In this document: piece by piece, positions 45,752-54,108 of the stretch | Layout: every line of letters begins with the position of its first letter | Position numbering within the stretch: position 1 is the stretch's first letter | Assembly: GCF_012985205.1 (NCBI RefSeq) | Contig: NZ_JABEKS010000001.1 | Location: 806,001-870,000, forward strand | Length of the DNA: 64,000 bases | Direction: 5' to 3' | Source of the DNA: Planctomonas sp. JC2975 | GTDB taxonomy: Bacteria > Actinomycetota > Actinomycetes > Actinomycetales > Microbacteriaceae | Translations under genes and position numbers: made by a program | Notes under the pieces: generated by a model | The model's input: only the letters and a program-made list of their open reading frames with translations | Database searches by the model: none | What the model was told of the DNA's origin: nothing

Positions 45752-45779
45752 TTGGATGATATACGATTTCGGATACAAT
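45752..45779. promoter_or_regulatory. Overlapping divergent promoters of the hydroxylase and hpa operon
   Basis: An AT-rich island in GC-rich DNA. Plus strand: TTGGAT, 16 bp, TACAAT, for the FAH-RraA gene at 45806. Minus strand: TTGCAT, 16 bp, TATCAT, for the hydroxylase. The repeated ATAC blocks (ATATAC and GGATACAAT) are possible contacts for the GntR protein encoded in the operon. Confidence 0.55.
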
Positions 45780-45805
45780 GCAACGACGCAGCAGCGAGGG
45801 AGCTC

Positions 45806-47359
45806 ATGACCGCACGTGACGACGGCGCTCGCGATGGTTCCACGGACGCAGCAGATCCCCGCTTCGCGGCCCTCCCCGGTCGCCCGGGCAAGGTGATCGC
45901 CGTGCACCTCAGCTACGCATCCCGCGCCGACCAGCGCGGTCGGCGTCCGTCAGCTCCGTCGTACTTCCTCAAGCCTTCGAGCTCGGTCGCCGCATCCGGC
46001 GGGGAGATCGTTCGCCCGCTCGGCACCGAGCTGCTCGCCTTCGAGGGCGAGATCGCGCTCGTGATCGGCGAGCCGGCACGACGCGTTTCGATCGTCGACG
46101 CGTGGGCCTACGTGGCCTTCGTCACGGCGGCGAACGACTTCGGGCTGTACGACCTGCGCGCGAACGACAAGGGCTCCAACGTGCGCTCCAAGGGCGGCGA
46201 CGGATACACGCCGATCGGCCCCCGACTCATCGACGCCGGCACGGTCGATCCCGCCGCACTCCGCGTTCGCGCGTGGGTCAACGGGGACCCGGCCCAGGAC
46301 GATACGACGGCGGGCCTGTTGTTCCCGCTCGCCCAGATGGTGGCGGACTTGTCCCAGCACTTCACACTCGAGCGCGGCGACGTCATCCTGACCGGCACGC
46401 CTGCTGGATCCTCCGTCGTGCTGCCCGGCGACACCGTGGAGATCGAGGTGGATGCACCGACGACGGCGGGTGCGCCGTCGTCCGGCCGCCTGGTCACCAC
46501 TGTCGTGCAGGGCAACGACGCGTTCGACCCTGCACTCGGATCCCTTCCCGTCGCCGACGACCTGCAGCGCGCCGAGGCCTGGGGGTCGCGTGAGGCCGCC
46601 GGCCTCTCTCCGGAGAGCCAGGTTCCCACCGCTCCGGGGTCGACCGACGCCTCTCTCTCCCCTGGACTCCACGCGAAGCTCCTGCAGGCGCCGACCGCAG
46701 GGCTGTCCGCCCAGTTGCGCAAGCGCGGCCTGAACAACGTGTTCATCGAGGGGGTTCACCCGCTGCATCCGGAATCGAAGCTCGTCGGCGTCGCGAAGAC
46801 GCTTCGCTTCGTGCCGAACCGAGAGGACCTGTTCCGCAGCCACGGCGGCGGGTACAACGCGCAGAAGCGCACGTTCGACGCGGTCCGCGAAGGCGAGGTG
46901 ATCGTCATCGAGGCGCGCGGGGAGAGCGGATCCGGCACCATGGGCGACATCCTCGCCATCCGTGCTCACGCCGCAGGCGCCGCAGGCATCGTCACCGACG
47001 GCGGAATTCGTGACCACGATGCGGTCGCGGAGGTGGGGATCCCGGTGTACGCGAGCGGGTCGCATCCCGCCGTACTCGGCCGCAAGCACGTCCCGTGGGA
47101 TGCCGACCTCACGATCGCCTGCGGCGGCGCGACGGTGCAGCCGGGCGACGTCATCGTGGGCGACGCGGACGGCGTGATCGTCATTCCAGCCGACATCGTC
47201 GAGGAGGTCGTCGACGACGCTCTCGCGCAGGAGGAGCAGGATGCCTGGATCGCCGAGCGCGCGGCCGAGGGCCATCCGCTCGATGGCCTCTTCCCGATGA
47301 ACGACGAGTGGCGCGCACGCTTCGAAGGCCGCGACACACCAGGGACGGATCCGCGATGA
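45806..47359 (+). CDS. FAH-domain / RraA-domain fusion of the homoprotocatechuate pathway
   Basis: 517 aa, ATG with GAGGGAG upstream. N-terminal fumarylacetoacetate-hydrolase-type domain (about 20-225) with metal motifs FEGEIALVIGE, ANDFGLYDLRA and DVILTGTPAG. After a linker comes an RraA-like domain (about 300-495) with the exact D-x20-R-D signature (Asp381, Arg402, Asp403) of the HMG/CHA aldolase-decarboxylase family. The FAH half fits the decarboxylase/isomerase HpaG. The RraA half may take over the decarboxylase or a keto-acid cleavage step. First gene of the operon; its stop overlaps the GntR start. Confidence 0.88.
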   Translation: MTARDDGARDGSTDAADPRFAALPGRPGKVIAVHLSYASRADQRGRRPSAPSYFLKPSSSVAASGGEIVRPLGTELLAFEGEIALVIGEPARRVSIVDAWAYVAFVTAANDFGLYDLRANDKGSNVRSKGGDGYTPIGPRLIDAGTVDPAALRVRAWVNGDPAQDDTTAGLLFPLAQMVADLSQHFTLERGDVILTGTPAGSSVVLPGDTVEIEVDAPTTAGAPSSGRLVTTVVQGNDAFDPALGSLPVADDLQRAEAWGSREAAGLSPESQVPTAPGSTDASLSPGLHAKLLQAPTAGLSAQLRKRGLNNVFIEGVHPLHPESKLVGVAKTLRFVPNREDLFRSHGGGYNAQKRTFDAVREGEVIVIEARGESGSGTMGDILAIRAHAAGAAGIVTDGGIRDHDAVAEVGIPVYASGSHPAVLGRKHVPWDADLTIACGGATVQPGDVIVGDADGVIVIPADIVEEVVDDALAQEEQDAWIAERAAEGHPLDGLFPMNDEWRARFEGRDTPGTDPR

Positions 47360-48120
47360 GCGACACGGCCGTCCACACGGCGCCCACGCCGAGCAAGTCG
47401 GAACAGGCGTACGCGTACATCAGGCAGCGCATCCTCGACCACCGTTACTCGCCCGGATTCCGTCTCGTGCTGGGCAGCATCGCGACCGACCTGGACATGA
47501 GCGTCGTGCCCGTACGCGAGGCGATCCGCCGGCTCGAAGCCGAGGGCAGCGTGACCTTCGAGCGGAACGTCGGCGCCCGGGTCGCGCTCGTGGACGAGAC
47601 CGAGTACGTGCACATCATGCAGACGCTCGGGCTCGTCGAAGGCGCGGCCACCTCTCTCGCCGCGCCGCACCTGACGGACGCCGACCTCGATACTGCCCTC
47701 GAGATCAACGAAGGCATGCGCCGCCTTCTCGACGACTTCGATCCCCACGAGTTCACCCGACTCAACCACCGCTTCCACTCCGTGCTGTTCGAGCGCTGTC
47801 CCAACCCCACGATCCTCGAGCTCGTGCACCAGGGATGGCACCGGCTTCCCGGCGTTCGCGACACCACCTTCGCGCTCGTCCCCGAACGCGCGCCGCACTC
47901 CGTGGAGGAGCACATCGGGCTCGTGGACCTGATCCGGTCCGGTGCGGAGCCGCTGGAGATCGAGCTGGCCGCTCGGGGCCACAGGTGGCGCACGCTCGAC
48001 GCCTTCCTCGCCGCGCGCCGACGCCGGGCGGTGGATGCACCCGAGACCGCAAACACCGATCCCTTCGCCGGAACCGACTCCGACGCCACCGCCGACACCG
48101 ATTCCGGAGGGCTGCAATGA
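47356..48120 (+). CDS. GntR family (FCD) transcriptional regulator
   Basis: 254 aa, ATGA-coupled on both sides. The N-terminal winged helix (about 14-80) has RLVLGSIATDLDMSVVPVREAIRRLEAEG in outline, and the FCD domain (about 90-225) has the metal-ligand pattern EFTRLNHRFHSVLF and later SVEEHIGLVDLI. The C-terminal tail is Asp/Thr-rich. It probably represses the hpa operon in the absence of a pathway acid. Confidence 0.9.
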   Translation: MSDTAVHTAPTPSKSEQAYAYIRQRILDHRYSPGFRLVLGSIATDLDMSVVPVREAIRRLEAEGSVTFERNVGARVALVDETEYVHIMQTLGLVEGAATSLAAPHLTDADLDTALEINEGMRRLLDDFDPHEFTRLNHRFHSVLFERCPNPTILELVHQGWHRLPGVRDTTFALVPERAPHSVEEHIGLVDLIRSGAEPLEIELAARGHRWRTLDAFLAARRRRAVDAPETANTDPFAGTDSDATADTDSGGLQ

Positions 48121-49652
48121 CGGACTCCTCGACGCAGGCGAACGGCCTGCAGAACCCCGCGCACGTGCCGGACGGTTTGCCGGCGAGCATCCGGCACTAC
48201 ATCGACGGCGAATTCGTCGACTCCATCGACGGCGACACGTTCGATGTGCTCGACCCGGTGACCAACCAGACGTACGTCACGGCGGCGGCCGGCAAGAAGG
48301 CCGACGTCGTCCGGGCCGTGGCATCCGCCCGGCGCGCCTTCGTCGACGGTCCGTGGCCCCGGATGCTGCCCCGCGAACGCTCCCGCGTGCTGCACAGCAT
48401 CGCCGACATCGTGGAGTCACGGGACGCACGGCTGGCCGAACTCGAGTCGTTCGACTCGGGGCTCCCCATCACGCAAGCGCTCGGACAGGCCAGGCGCGCC
48501 GCAGAGAACTTCCGGTTCTTCGCAGATCTGATCGTCGCGCAGTCGGACGACGCGTTCAAGGTGCCGGGCAGGCAGCTGAACTACGTGAACCGCACGCCGA
48601 TCGGCGTCGCCGGCCTCATCACGCCGTGGAACACGCCGTTCATGCTCGAGTCATGGAAGCTCGGGCCGGCTCTCGCCACCGGCAACACCGTCGTGCTCAA
48701 GCCGGCCGAGTTCACGCCGCTGTCCGCGTCCCTCTGGGCCGGCATCTTCGAGGAGGTCGGGCTGCCGTCCGGGGTCTTCAACCTGGTGAACGGACTGGGC
48801 GAGGAAGCGGGCGATGCCCTGGTGAAGCATCCGGATGTGCCGCTCATCTCGTTCACCGGCGAGAGCAGCACGGGGCAGCTCATCTTCGGAAATGCCGCTC
48901 CCTACCTCAAAGGGCTTTCGATGGAGCTCGGCGGAAAGTCCCCCGCCGTCGTCTTCGCGGATGCGGACCTGGGCGCAGCGATCGACGCGACCATCTTCGG
49001 CGTGTTCTCGCTCAACGGCGAGCGCTGCACGGCAGGGAGCAGAATCCTCGTCGAGCGACCGGTGTACGACGAGTTCGTGGAGCGTTATGCGGCTCAGGCG
49101 AAGCGCGTCCGCGTCGGATACCCGCATGACGAGTCCACCGAGGTCGGCGCCCTCGTGCACCCCGAGCACTTCGCGAAGGTCATGGGTTACGTCGAGCTCG
49201 GCAAGACCGAGGGCCGCCTGGTCGCAGGCGGCGGACGCCCGGAGGGTTTCGACACGGGCAACTTCATCGCCCCGACGGTGTTCGCCGACGTCAAGGCCGA
49301 TGCACGCATCTTCCAGGAGGAGATCTTCGGCCCGGTCGTGGCCATCACCCCGTTCGACACCGACGAGGAGGCGCTCGCGCTGGCGAACGGCGTGAAGTAC
49401 GGGCTCGCCGCCTACGTCTGGACGAACGACCTGAAGCGTGCGCACACGTTCGCGCAGGCCATCGAGGCCGGCATGGTGTGGCTCAACTCGAACAACGTGC
49501 GCGACCTGCGAACGCCGTTCGGCGGCGTGAAGGCTTCGGGCCTCGGTCACGAGGGCGGATACCGCTCGATCGACTTCTACACGCACCAGCAGGCCGTGCA
49601 CATCACGCTCGGTCCCACACCGAACCCCACCTTCGGCAAGCAACGATCTTGA
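48117..49652 (+). CDS. hpaE: 5-carboxymethyl-2-hydroxymuconate semialdehyde dehydrogenase
   Basis: 511 aa, ATGA overlap with the GntR gene. An NAD(P)-dependent aldehyde dehydrogenase with TPWNTPFMLESWK (cofactor and Asn), general base Glu270 in MELGGKSP and nucleophile Cys304 in NGERCTAGSR. Position directly before hpaD and close fit to HpaE-type motifs support oxidation of the ring-cleavage semialdehyde to 5-carboxymethyl-2-hydroxymuconate. The family alone would only give aldehyde dehydrogenase. Confidence 0.9.
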   Translation: MTDSSTQANGLQNPAHVPDGLPASIRHYIDGEFVDSIDGDTFDVLDPVTNQTYVTAAAGKKADVVRAVASARRAFVDGPWPRMLPRERSRVLHSIADIVESRDARLAELESFDSGLPITQALGQARRAAENFRFFADLIVAQSDDAFKVPGRQLNYVNRTPIGVAGLITPWNTPFMLESWKLGPALATGNTVVLKPAEFTPLSASLWAGIFEEVGLPSGVFNLVNGLGEEAGDALVKHPDVPLISFTGESSTGQLIFGNAAPYLKGLSMELGGKSPAVVFADADLGAAIDATIFGVFSLNGERCTAGSRILVERPVYDEFVERYAAQAKRVRVGYPHDESTEVGALVHPEHFAKVMGYVELGKTEGRLVAGGGRPEGFDTGNFIAPTVFADVKADARIFQEEIFGPVVAITPFDTDEEALALANGVKYGLAAYVWTNDLKRAHTFAQAIEAGMVWLNSNNVRDLRTPFGGVKASGLGHEGGYRSIDFYTHQQAVHITLGPTPNPTFGKQRS

Positions 49653-49668
49653 GAGCAAAGGCGCTGAC

Positions 49669-50808
49669 ATGACCGACCGGCACGACATGACCCTCACCTC
49701 GTCGGGCTTCTACGTCTCGCAGGAGGCGCCGATCCGGTGCGTTGATCCGGTGCCGACGCCCTCTGTGCCGCCGCCGGACATCCTCCGCTGCGCCTACCTC
49801 GACCTCGTGGTCACGGACCTGCGGCGTTCCCGCGACTTCTACGTCGACATCCTCGGACTGACCGTCACAGAAGAAGACGAGGACGCCGTCTACCTTCGCC
49901 CGCTCGAGGAGTTCATCCACCACAGCCTCGTTCTGCGGCGAGGTCCGGTCGCGGCGGCCGCCGCCTTCTCGTATCGGGTGCGCACTCCTGACGACCTCGA
50001 CCGCGCCGTCGCGTTCTACACCGAGCTCGGATGCCGCGTCGAACGCCGCGAAGACGGGTTCACCAAAGGCATCGGGGACTCCGTGCGGGTCACGGATCCG
50101 CTGGGATTCCCGTACGAGTTCTTCCACGACGTGCAGCACGTCGAGCGTCTCGCGTGGCGCTACGACCTCTACACCCCTGGTGCGCTCGTGCGGCTCGACC
50201 ACTTCAACCAGATGACGCCGGATGTGCCGCGAGCGACCAAGCACCTGCAGGATCTCGGCTTCCGGGTGACCGAAGACATCCAGGACGAAGACGGCGTCGT
50301 GTACGCGTCCTGGATGCGGCGCAAGCCCACCGTGCACGACACGGCCATGACCGGCGGCGACGGACCGCGGATGCACCACGTGGCGTTCTCCACCCATGAG
50401 AAGCACAACATCCTGGCCATCTGCGACAAGCTCGGTTCCCTCCGCAGGTCGGACTGCATCGAACGCGGACCCGGCAGGCACGGCGTCTCGAACGCCTTCT
50501 ACCTGTACCTGCGGGACCCCGACGGACACCGCGTGGAGATCTACACGCAGGACTACTACACGGGCGACCCCGACAACCCCGTCGTCACGTGGGACGTGCA
50601 CGACAACCAACGGCGCGACTGGTGGGGCAACCCGGTGGTGCCGTCGTGGTACACGGATGCGTCGCTCGTCCTCGACCTGGACGGCAACCCCCAGCCGGTG
50701 CTCGCCCGCACCGAGGCCAGCGAGCTGAGCGTCACGGTCGGCGCAGACGGCTTCTCGTACACCCGAGAGGGCGAGAAGGCCGAATACAAGCTCGGGCACC
50801 AGCTATGA
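49669..50808 (+). CDS. hpaD: 3,4-dihydroxyphenylacetate 2,3-dioxygenase (type I extradiol)
   Basis: 379 aa. Two vicinal-oxygen-chelate domains. Metal ligands His178 (VRLDHFNQ), His237 (MHHVAF) and Glu290 (HRVEIYTQ) are offset by exactly 23 from His155/His214/Glu267 of the Brevibacterium fuscum enzyme, as I recall its numbering, because of a longer N-terminus here. It cleaves homoprotocatechuate next to the diol, using Fe(II) or Mn(II). AAAGG ribosome site; the next gene overlaps by ATGA. Confidence 0.93.
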   Translation: MTDRHDMTLTSSGFYVSQEAPIRCVDPVPTPSVPPPDILRCAYLDLVVTDLRRSRDFYVDILGLTVTEEDEDAVYLRPLEEFIHHSLVLRRGPVAAAAAFSYRVRTPDDLDRAVAFYTELGCRVERREDGFTKGIGDSVRVTDPLGFPYEFFHDVQHVERLAWRYDLYTPGALVRLDHFNQMTPDVPRATKHLQDLGFRVTEDIQDEDGVVYASWMRRKPTVHDTAMTGGDGPRMHHVAFSTHEKHNILAICDKLGSLRRSDCIERGPGRHGVSNAFYLYLRDPDGHRVEIYTQDYYTGDPDNPVVTWDVHDNQRRDWWGNPVVPSWYTDASLVLDLDGNPQPVLARTEASELSVTVGADGFSYTREGEKAEYKLGHQL

Positions 50809-51602
50809 GCGGGCGGACGCTGCCGGACGACGCGATCGCCGCGATCGCGGAGGAACTCGCCGAGGCCGGCCGCACGAACGGAATAGTGCCGCGGATCACG
50901 GCACGGTATCCGGATGCCACCATCGAGGACTCCTACGCCATCCAGGGCGTGTGGCGGGACAAGCAGCTGGCGGCCGGACGTCGCATCGTCGGCCGCAAGA
51001 TCGGCCTGACGTCCAAGGCCATGCAGGCCGCCACCGGCATCACCGAGCCGGACTACGGCGTCATGTTCGACGGCACGGTGTGGCAAAGCGGATCTGTGGT
51101 CCCGTTCGACAGGTACTCCAACGTGCGCATCGAAGTGGAGCTGGCGTTCGTCCTGAAGCATCCGCTCGAAGGTCCGCACTGCACCCTGTTCGACGTGCTC
51201 CGCGCGACCGAATACGTCACGCCGGCACTCGAGATCCTGAACTCGCACATCGAGCTCGATGGGCGCACGATCGTCGACACCATCAGCGACAACGCCGCGT
51301 ACGGCGGGATGGTGCTGGGCGGCATCCCGATGCGCCCCGATCAGGTCGATCTGCGCTGGGTCTCCGCGATGCTGTACCGCAACGAGACCATAGAGGAGAC
51401 CGGCGTCGCCGCTGGCGTGCTCGGGCATCCGGGCAACGGCGTTGCCTGGCTCGCCGACAAACTGCACCGGCACGGCGTGCGACTGGAGGCCGGCGAGATC
51501 ATCCTGGCCGGGTCGTTCACGCGTCCGGTGTGGGTCTCGCGCGGCGACAGCGTGCTCTGCGACTACCGGGAGATGGGAACCATCGCATGCCGCTTCGTCT
51601 GA
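50805..51602 (+). CDS. hpaH: 2-oxohept-4-ene-1,7-dioate hydratase
   Basis: 265 aa. FAH-superfamily hydratase: the helical N-terminus is followed by [42 protein letters not shown] and [12 protein letters not shown], all typical of HpaH/MhpD/XylJ. It adds water to the decarboxylated ring-fission product. Placed between hpaD and hpaI, coupled to both. Confidence 0.92.
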   Translation: MSGRTLPDDAIAAIAEELAEAGRTNGIVPRITARYPDATIEDSYAIQGVWRDKQLAAGRRIVGRKIGLTSKAMQAATGITEPDYGVMFDGTVWQSGSVVPFDRYSNVRIEVELAFVLKHPLEGPHCTLFDVLRATEYVTPALEILNSHIELDGRTIVDTISDNAAYGGMVLGGIPMRPDQVDLRWVSAMLYRNETIEETGVAAGVLGHPGNGVAWLADKLHRHGVRLEAGEIILAGSFTRPVWVSRGDSVLCDYREMGTIACRFV

Positions 51603-52408
51603 ACCCCACGTTCCGTGATGCCCTGGGTAAGGCATCCCGTCCGCTCGCGGGCATGTGGGTGTGCACCTCATCGCCGCTGGTCGCCGAGATCTGCGCCGGC
51701 AGCGGCCTCGACTGGCTGCTGATCGACATGGAGCACTCCCCCAACGGCCTCGAGTCGACGCTCGCCCAACTGCAAGCGATAGCCGCGTACCCGATAACGC
51801 CGGTGGTGCGTGTGCCGATCGGCGACGTGGTCGTCATCAAACAGGTGCTCGACCTCGGCGCGCAGAACCTCCTCGTGCCGATGATCTCCTCGGCTGAGGA
51901 GGCCGAGGCTGTCGTGCAAGCCGTGCGTTACCCGCCGCGCGGACGCCGCGGCGTCGGCTCTGCGCTCGCCCGATCCGCCAGGTGGAACCGCGTCGACGGC
52001 TACCTGCAGCACGCTGACGAGCACGTGTCGCTCTTCGTGCAGGTGGAGACGGCGGATGCCCTGGTGGCCGCCGCCGAGATCGCCGCGGTCGACGGTGTCG
52101 ACGGCGTGTTTGTCGGGCCGAGCGACCTTGCGGCATCGATGGGTCTCATCGGGCAGCAGAGCCATCCGGATGTCGTGGCCGCCGTCCTGCGCGCCTTCGA
52201 CGGCGTGCGCTCGGCCGGCAAGCCCGTCGGCGTGAACGCCTTCGACCCGGATGCCGCGCGCTCGTACGCGGATGCCGGAGCGTCGTTCCTGCTCGTCGGC
52301 GCCGACGTCGGCTTGCTCGCGCGCGGCTCGGAGGCGTTCGCCGCGCAATGGGTGCCCGATCCGGTTCCGGACGCCGCTCCAGACGCGGAGGATCGACCGT
52401 CATACTGA
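51587..52408 (+). CDS. hpaI: 4-hydroxy-2-oxoheptanedioate aldolase (HpcH/HpaI family)
   Basis: 273 aa, starting 16 bp inside hpaH. Class II aldolase of the HpcH/HpaI group: MWVCTSSPLVAEICAGSGLDWLLIDMEHSPN in outline (about 23-53), VRVPIGD, VQVETADAL and VFVGPSDLAASMG, with metal-binding Glu and Asp. It splits the seven-carbon product to pyruvate and succinic semialdehyde and so ends the pathway encoded here. No succinic semialdehyde dehydrogenase is nearby. Confidence 0.92.
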   Translation: MPLRLNPTFRDALGKASRPLAGMWVCTSSPLVAEICAGSGLDWLLIDMEHSPNGLESTLAQLQAIAAYPITPVVRVPIGDVVVIKQVLDLGAQNLLVPMISSAEEAEAVVQAVRYPPRGRRGVGSALARSARWNRVDGYLQHADEHVSLFVQVETADALVAAAEIAAVDGVDGVFVGPSDLAASMGLIGQQSHPDVVAAVLRAFDGVRSAGKPVGVNAFDPDAARSYADAGASFLLVGADVGLLARGSEAFAAQWVPDPVPDAAPDAEDRPSY

Positions 52409-52442
52409 CCAGGATGATTCCGTCGATCTGTTCCGGGCCGCG

Positions 52443-53120
52443 ATGAGCGAGACCGAGGCCGAACCCGTGGCCGAGGATGCGCTCGATGAGCTGCGGGCGC
52501 TGGCCCATGGCATCCGTCCGCTGCCTCTGCCGGCCGCGTACCGCGAGTTCCCGGCGACGCGCCCGGCGTCGGTGCTGATTCTCTTCAGCCCGCGCGATGC
52601 ACCGGACGGCGTCTGGCGCCCGACCGACCTGAACCTGCTCCTCCAGCTGCGCTCCAGCACCCTGCGGGAGCACGCCGGACAGGTGTCGTTTCCCGGTGGT
52701 CGACGGGAACCGGCGGACGCCGGTCCGGAGGATACCGCGCTCCGCGAGGCCGCCGAGGAAACGGGTGTCGACCCGAGCGCCGTTGAGGTCCTGTCGACAC
52801 TCCCCGCTCTGCCCCTCCCCGTCAGCGACCACCTCGTCACCCCGGTGATCGGATGGTGGCCGTCGCCGTCGCCGCTCACTCCCATCGATCACGCCGAGAC
52901 CACGAAGCTGTGGCAGGTGCCGGTAGCTCACCTTCTGGATCCGACGACCCGCTTCACCGCGGTCGTCGAGCGCAGCTTCACGCGGTTCGCCACACCGGCG
53001 TTCGACGTCGACGGCACCGTCGTGTGGGGCTTCACCGCCATGGTGCTCGATCGCCTGTTCGACGCCGTCGGATGGGCACTGCCCTGGGACGACTCCCGCA
53101 CGCGGACCATCGCCGGATGA
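52443..53120 (+). CDS. Nudix hydrolase (CoA pyrophosphatase-like)
   Basis: 225 aa from the first good ATG. The Nudix box is complete in spacing: G-x5-E-x7-REAAEETGV (about 85-107), preceded by REHAGQVSFPGGR, the pattern of NudL/CoA-diphosphatase proteins. Cuts CoA or related nucleoside diphosphate compounds. Only 34 bp after hpaI and coupled to the VanZ gene, but with no obvious link to either. Confidence 0.88.
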   Translation: MSETEAEPVAEDALDELRALAHGIRPLPLPAAYREFPATRPASVLILFSPRDAPDGVWRPTDLNLLLQLRSSTLREHAGQVSFPGGRREPADAGPEDTALREAAEETGVDPSAVEVLSTLPALPLPVSDHLVTPVIGWWPSPSPLTPIDHAETTKLWQVPVAHLLDPTTRFTAVVERSFTRFATPAFDVDGTVVWGFTAMVLDRLFDAVGWALPWDDSRTRTIAG

Positions 53121-53644
53121 CGCCCCGGGTGAAGGCGTGGTCGTGGATCGTCCTCGCCGCGTACATCGTCGTGCTGCTCTGGCTGGTGCTGTTCAAGTTC
53201 ACGCCGGACGTCGCCTCCGTGCTGACGGCACACGAGCGAAGCGTCAACGTGATCCCGTTCGCGGGGTCGACGTGGAGATCCGTCGAGCAGATGACGCTCA
53301 ACCTGATCGCGTTCATCCCCTTCGGACTGCTGATGAGCGTCACCGTGAAGCGGCTCGGATTCTGGAGCCGCTTCCTCGTCATCGTCGCATTCAGCGGCCT
53401 CGTCGAACTGACGCAGTACGTCTTCGCGATCGGCGCGAGCGACATCACTGATGTCATCACCAACGCCGCAGGCGGCCTGGCCGGTCTCGCGCTCTACGCC
53501 CTGCTCGCCAGACGCTTCCGCAGCGCGTCGCTGGACCGCGCGTTCCTCATCACGGTCGGCGCTTTGCTGGTGCTGTGCGTCGCGATCATCGGATACTTCC
53601 TGCTGCACGGCGTGAGGTACCAGGTGCATCCGCCTGCACGGTGA
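53117..53644 (+). CDS. VanZ family membrane protein
   Basis: 175 aa, ATGA overlap with the Nudix gene. Four membrane helices; the VanZ core motifs are VNVIPFAG, LNLIAFIPFGLLM and LVELTQYVF...SDITDVITNAAGGLAG. VanZ confers low teicoplanin resistance in enterococci, but most relatives are of unknown function. Confidence 0.88.
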   Translation: MTPRVKAWSWIVLAAYIVVLLWLVLFKFTPDVASVLTAHERSVNVIPFAGSTWRSVEQMTLNLIAFIPFGLLMSVTVKRLGFWSRFLVIVAFSGLVELTQYVFAIGASDITDVITNAAGGLAGLALYALLARRFRSASLDRAFLITVGALLVLCVAIIGYFLLHGVRYQVHPPAR

Positions 53645-53802
53645 CCGCGGAACGGCTCAACTGCGCGGATCCGCCCACGTGGGAACTCGTTTCGGTGACG
53701 GAAAGGGCTCTAGACCGACCTCGCGACTCGCCATTTGCGTCATCGAGACGGCAACCGGTGTCACGACGTGCGGCACGCGGGGCGGACCGTGCCGGATACG
53801 AC

Positions 53803-53828
53803 AAAACCCCCGATCACTCGGGGGTTTT
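53803..53828. terminator. Bidirectional intrinsic terminator
   Basis: Perfect 11-bp inverted repeat AAAACCCCCGA-TCAC-TCGGGGGTTTT with T-tracts on both strands. It serves tRNA-Gln on the minus strand and the VanZ-side transcript on the plus strand. The stretch 53645-53802 before it holds no gene I can support. Confidence 0.9.
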
Positions 53829-53834
53829 CGTTTG

Positions 53835-53906
53835 CTGGGGTACCTGGACTCGAACCAAGAACAACTGAACCAGAATCAGCCGTGTTGCCAATTACACCAT
53901 ACCCCA
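53835..53906 (-). tRNA. tRNA-Gln (CTG)
   Basis: 72 nt. Acceptor TGGGGTA / TACCCCA, anticodon stem CTGA/TCAG with loop TTCTGGT (anticodon CTG), standard T-arm, discriminator G. It lies about 200 bp downstream of gltX on the same strand, with the intrinsic terminator right after it. Confidence 0.95.
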
Positions 53907-54108
53907 CCGGCGTATTGCCGATGTCCGGAGCAAGCTCCGGGGCTGCACCGCTGTGAGCGGCACGAGTGACTACTTTACCGGACCGATCGAGCGGATCCAA
54001 AACGGGCCGGCCGTCGGCGCGCCCTTCGAGGCGCTCCTCTCGTCGGCGATGCTCGAGGACTCGACTCCGGCCCTTCGACTCGCTCCGCTCGCGCCAGGAC
54101 TCGGGAGC

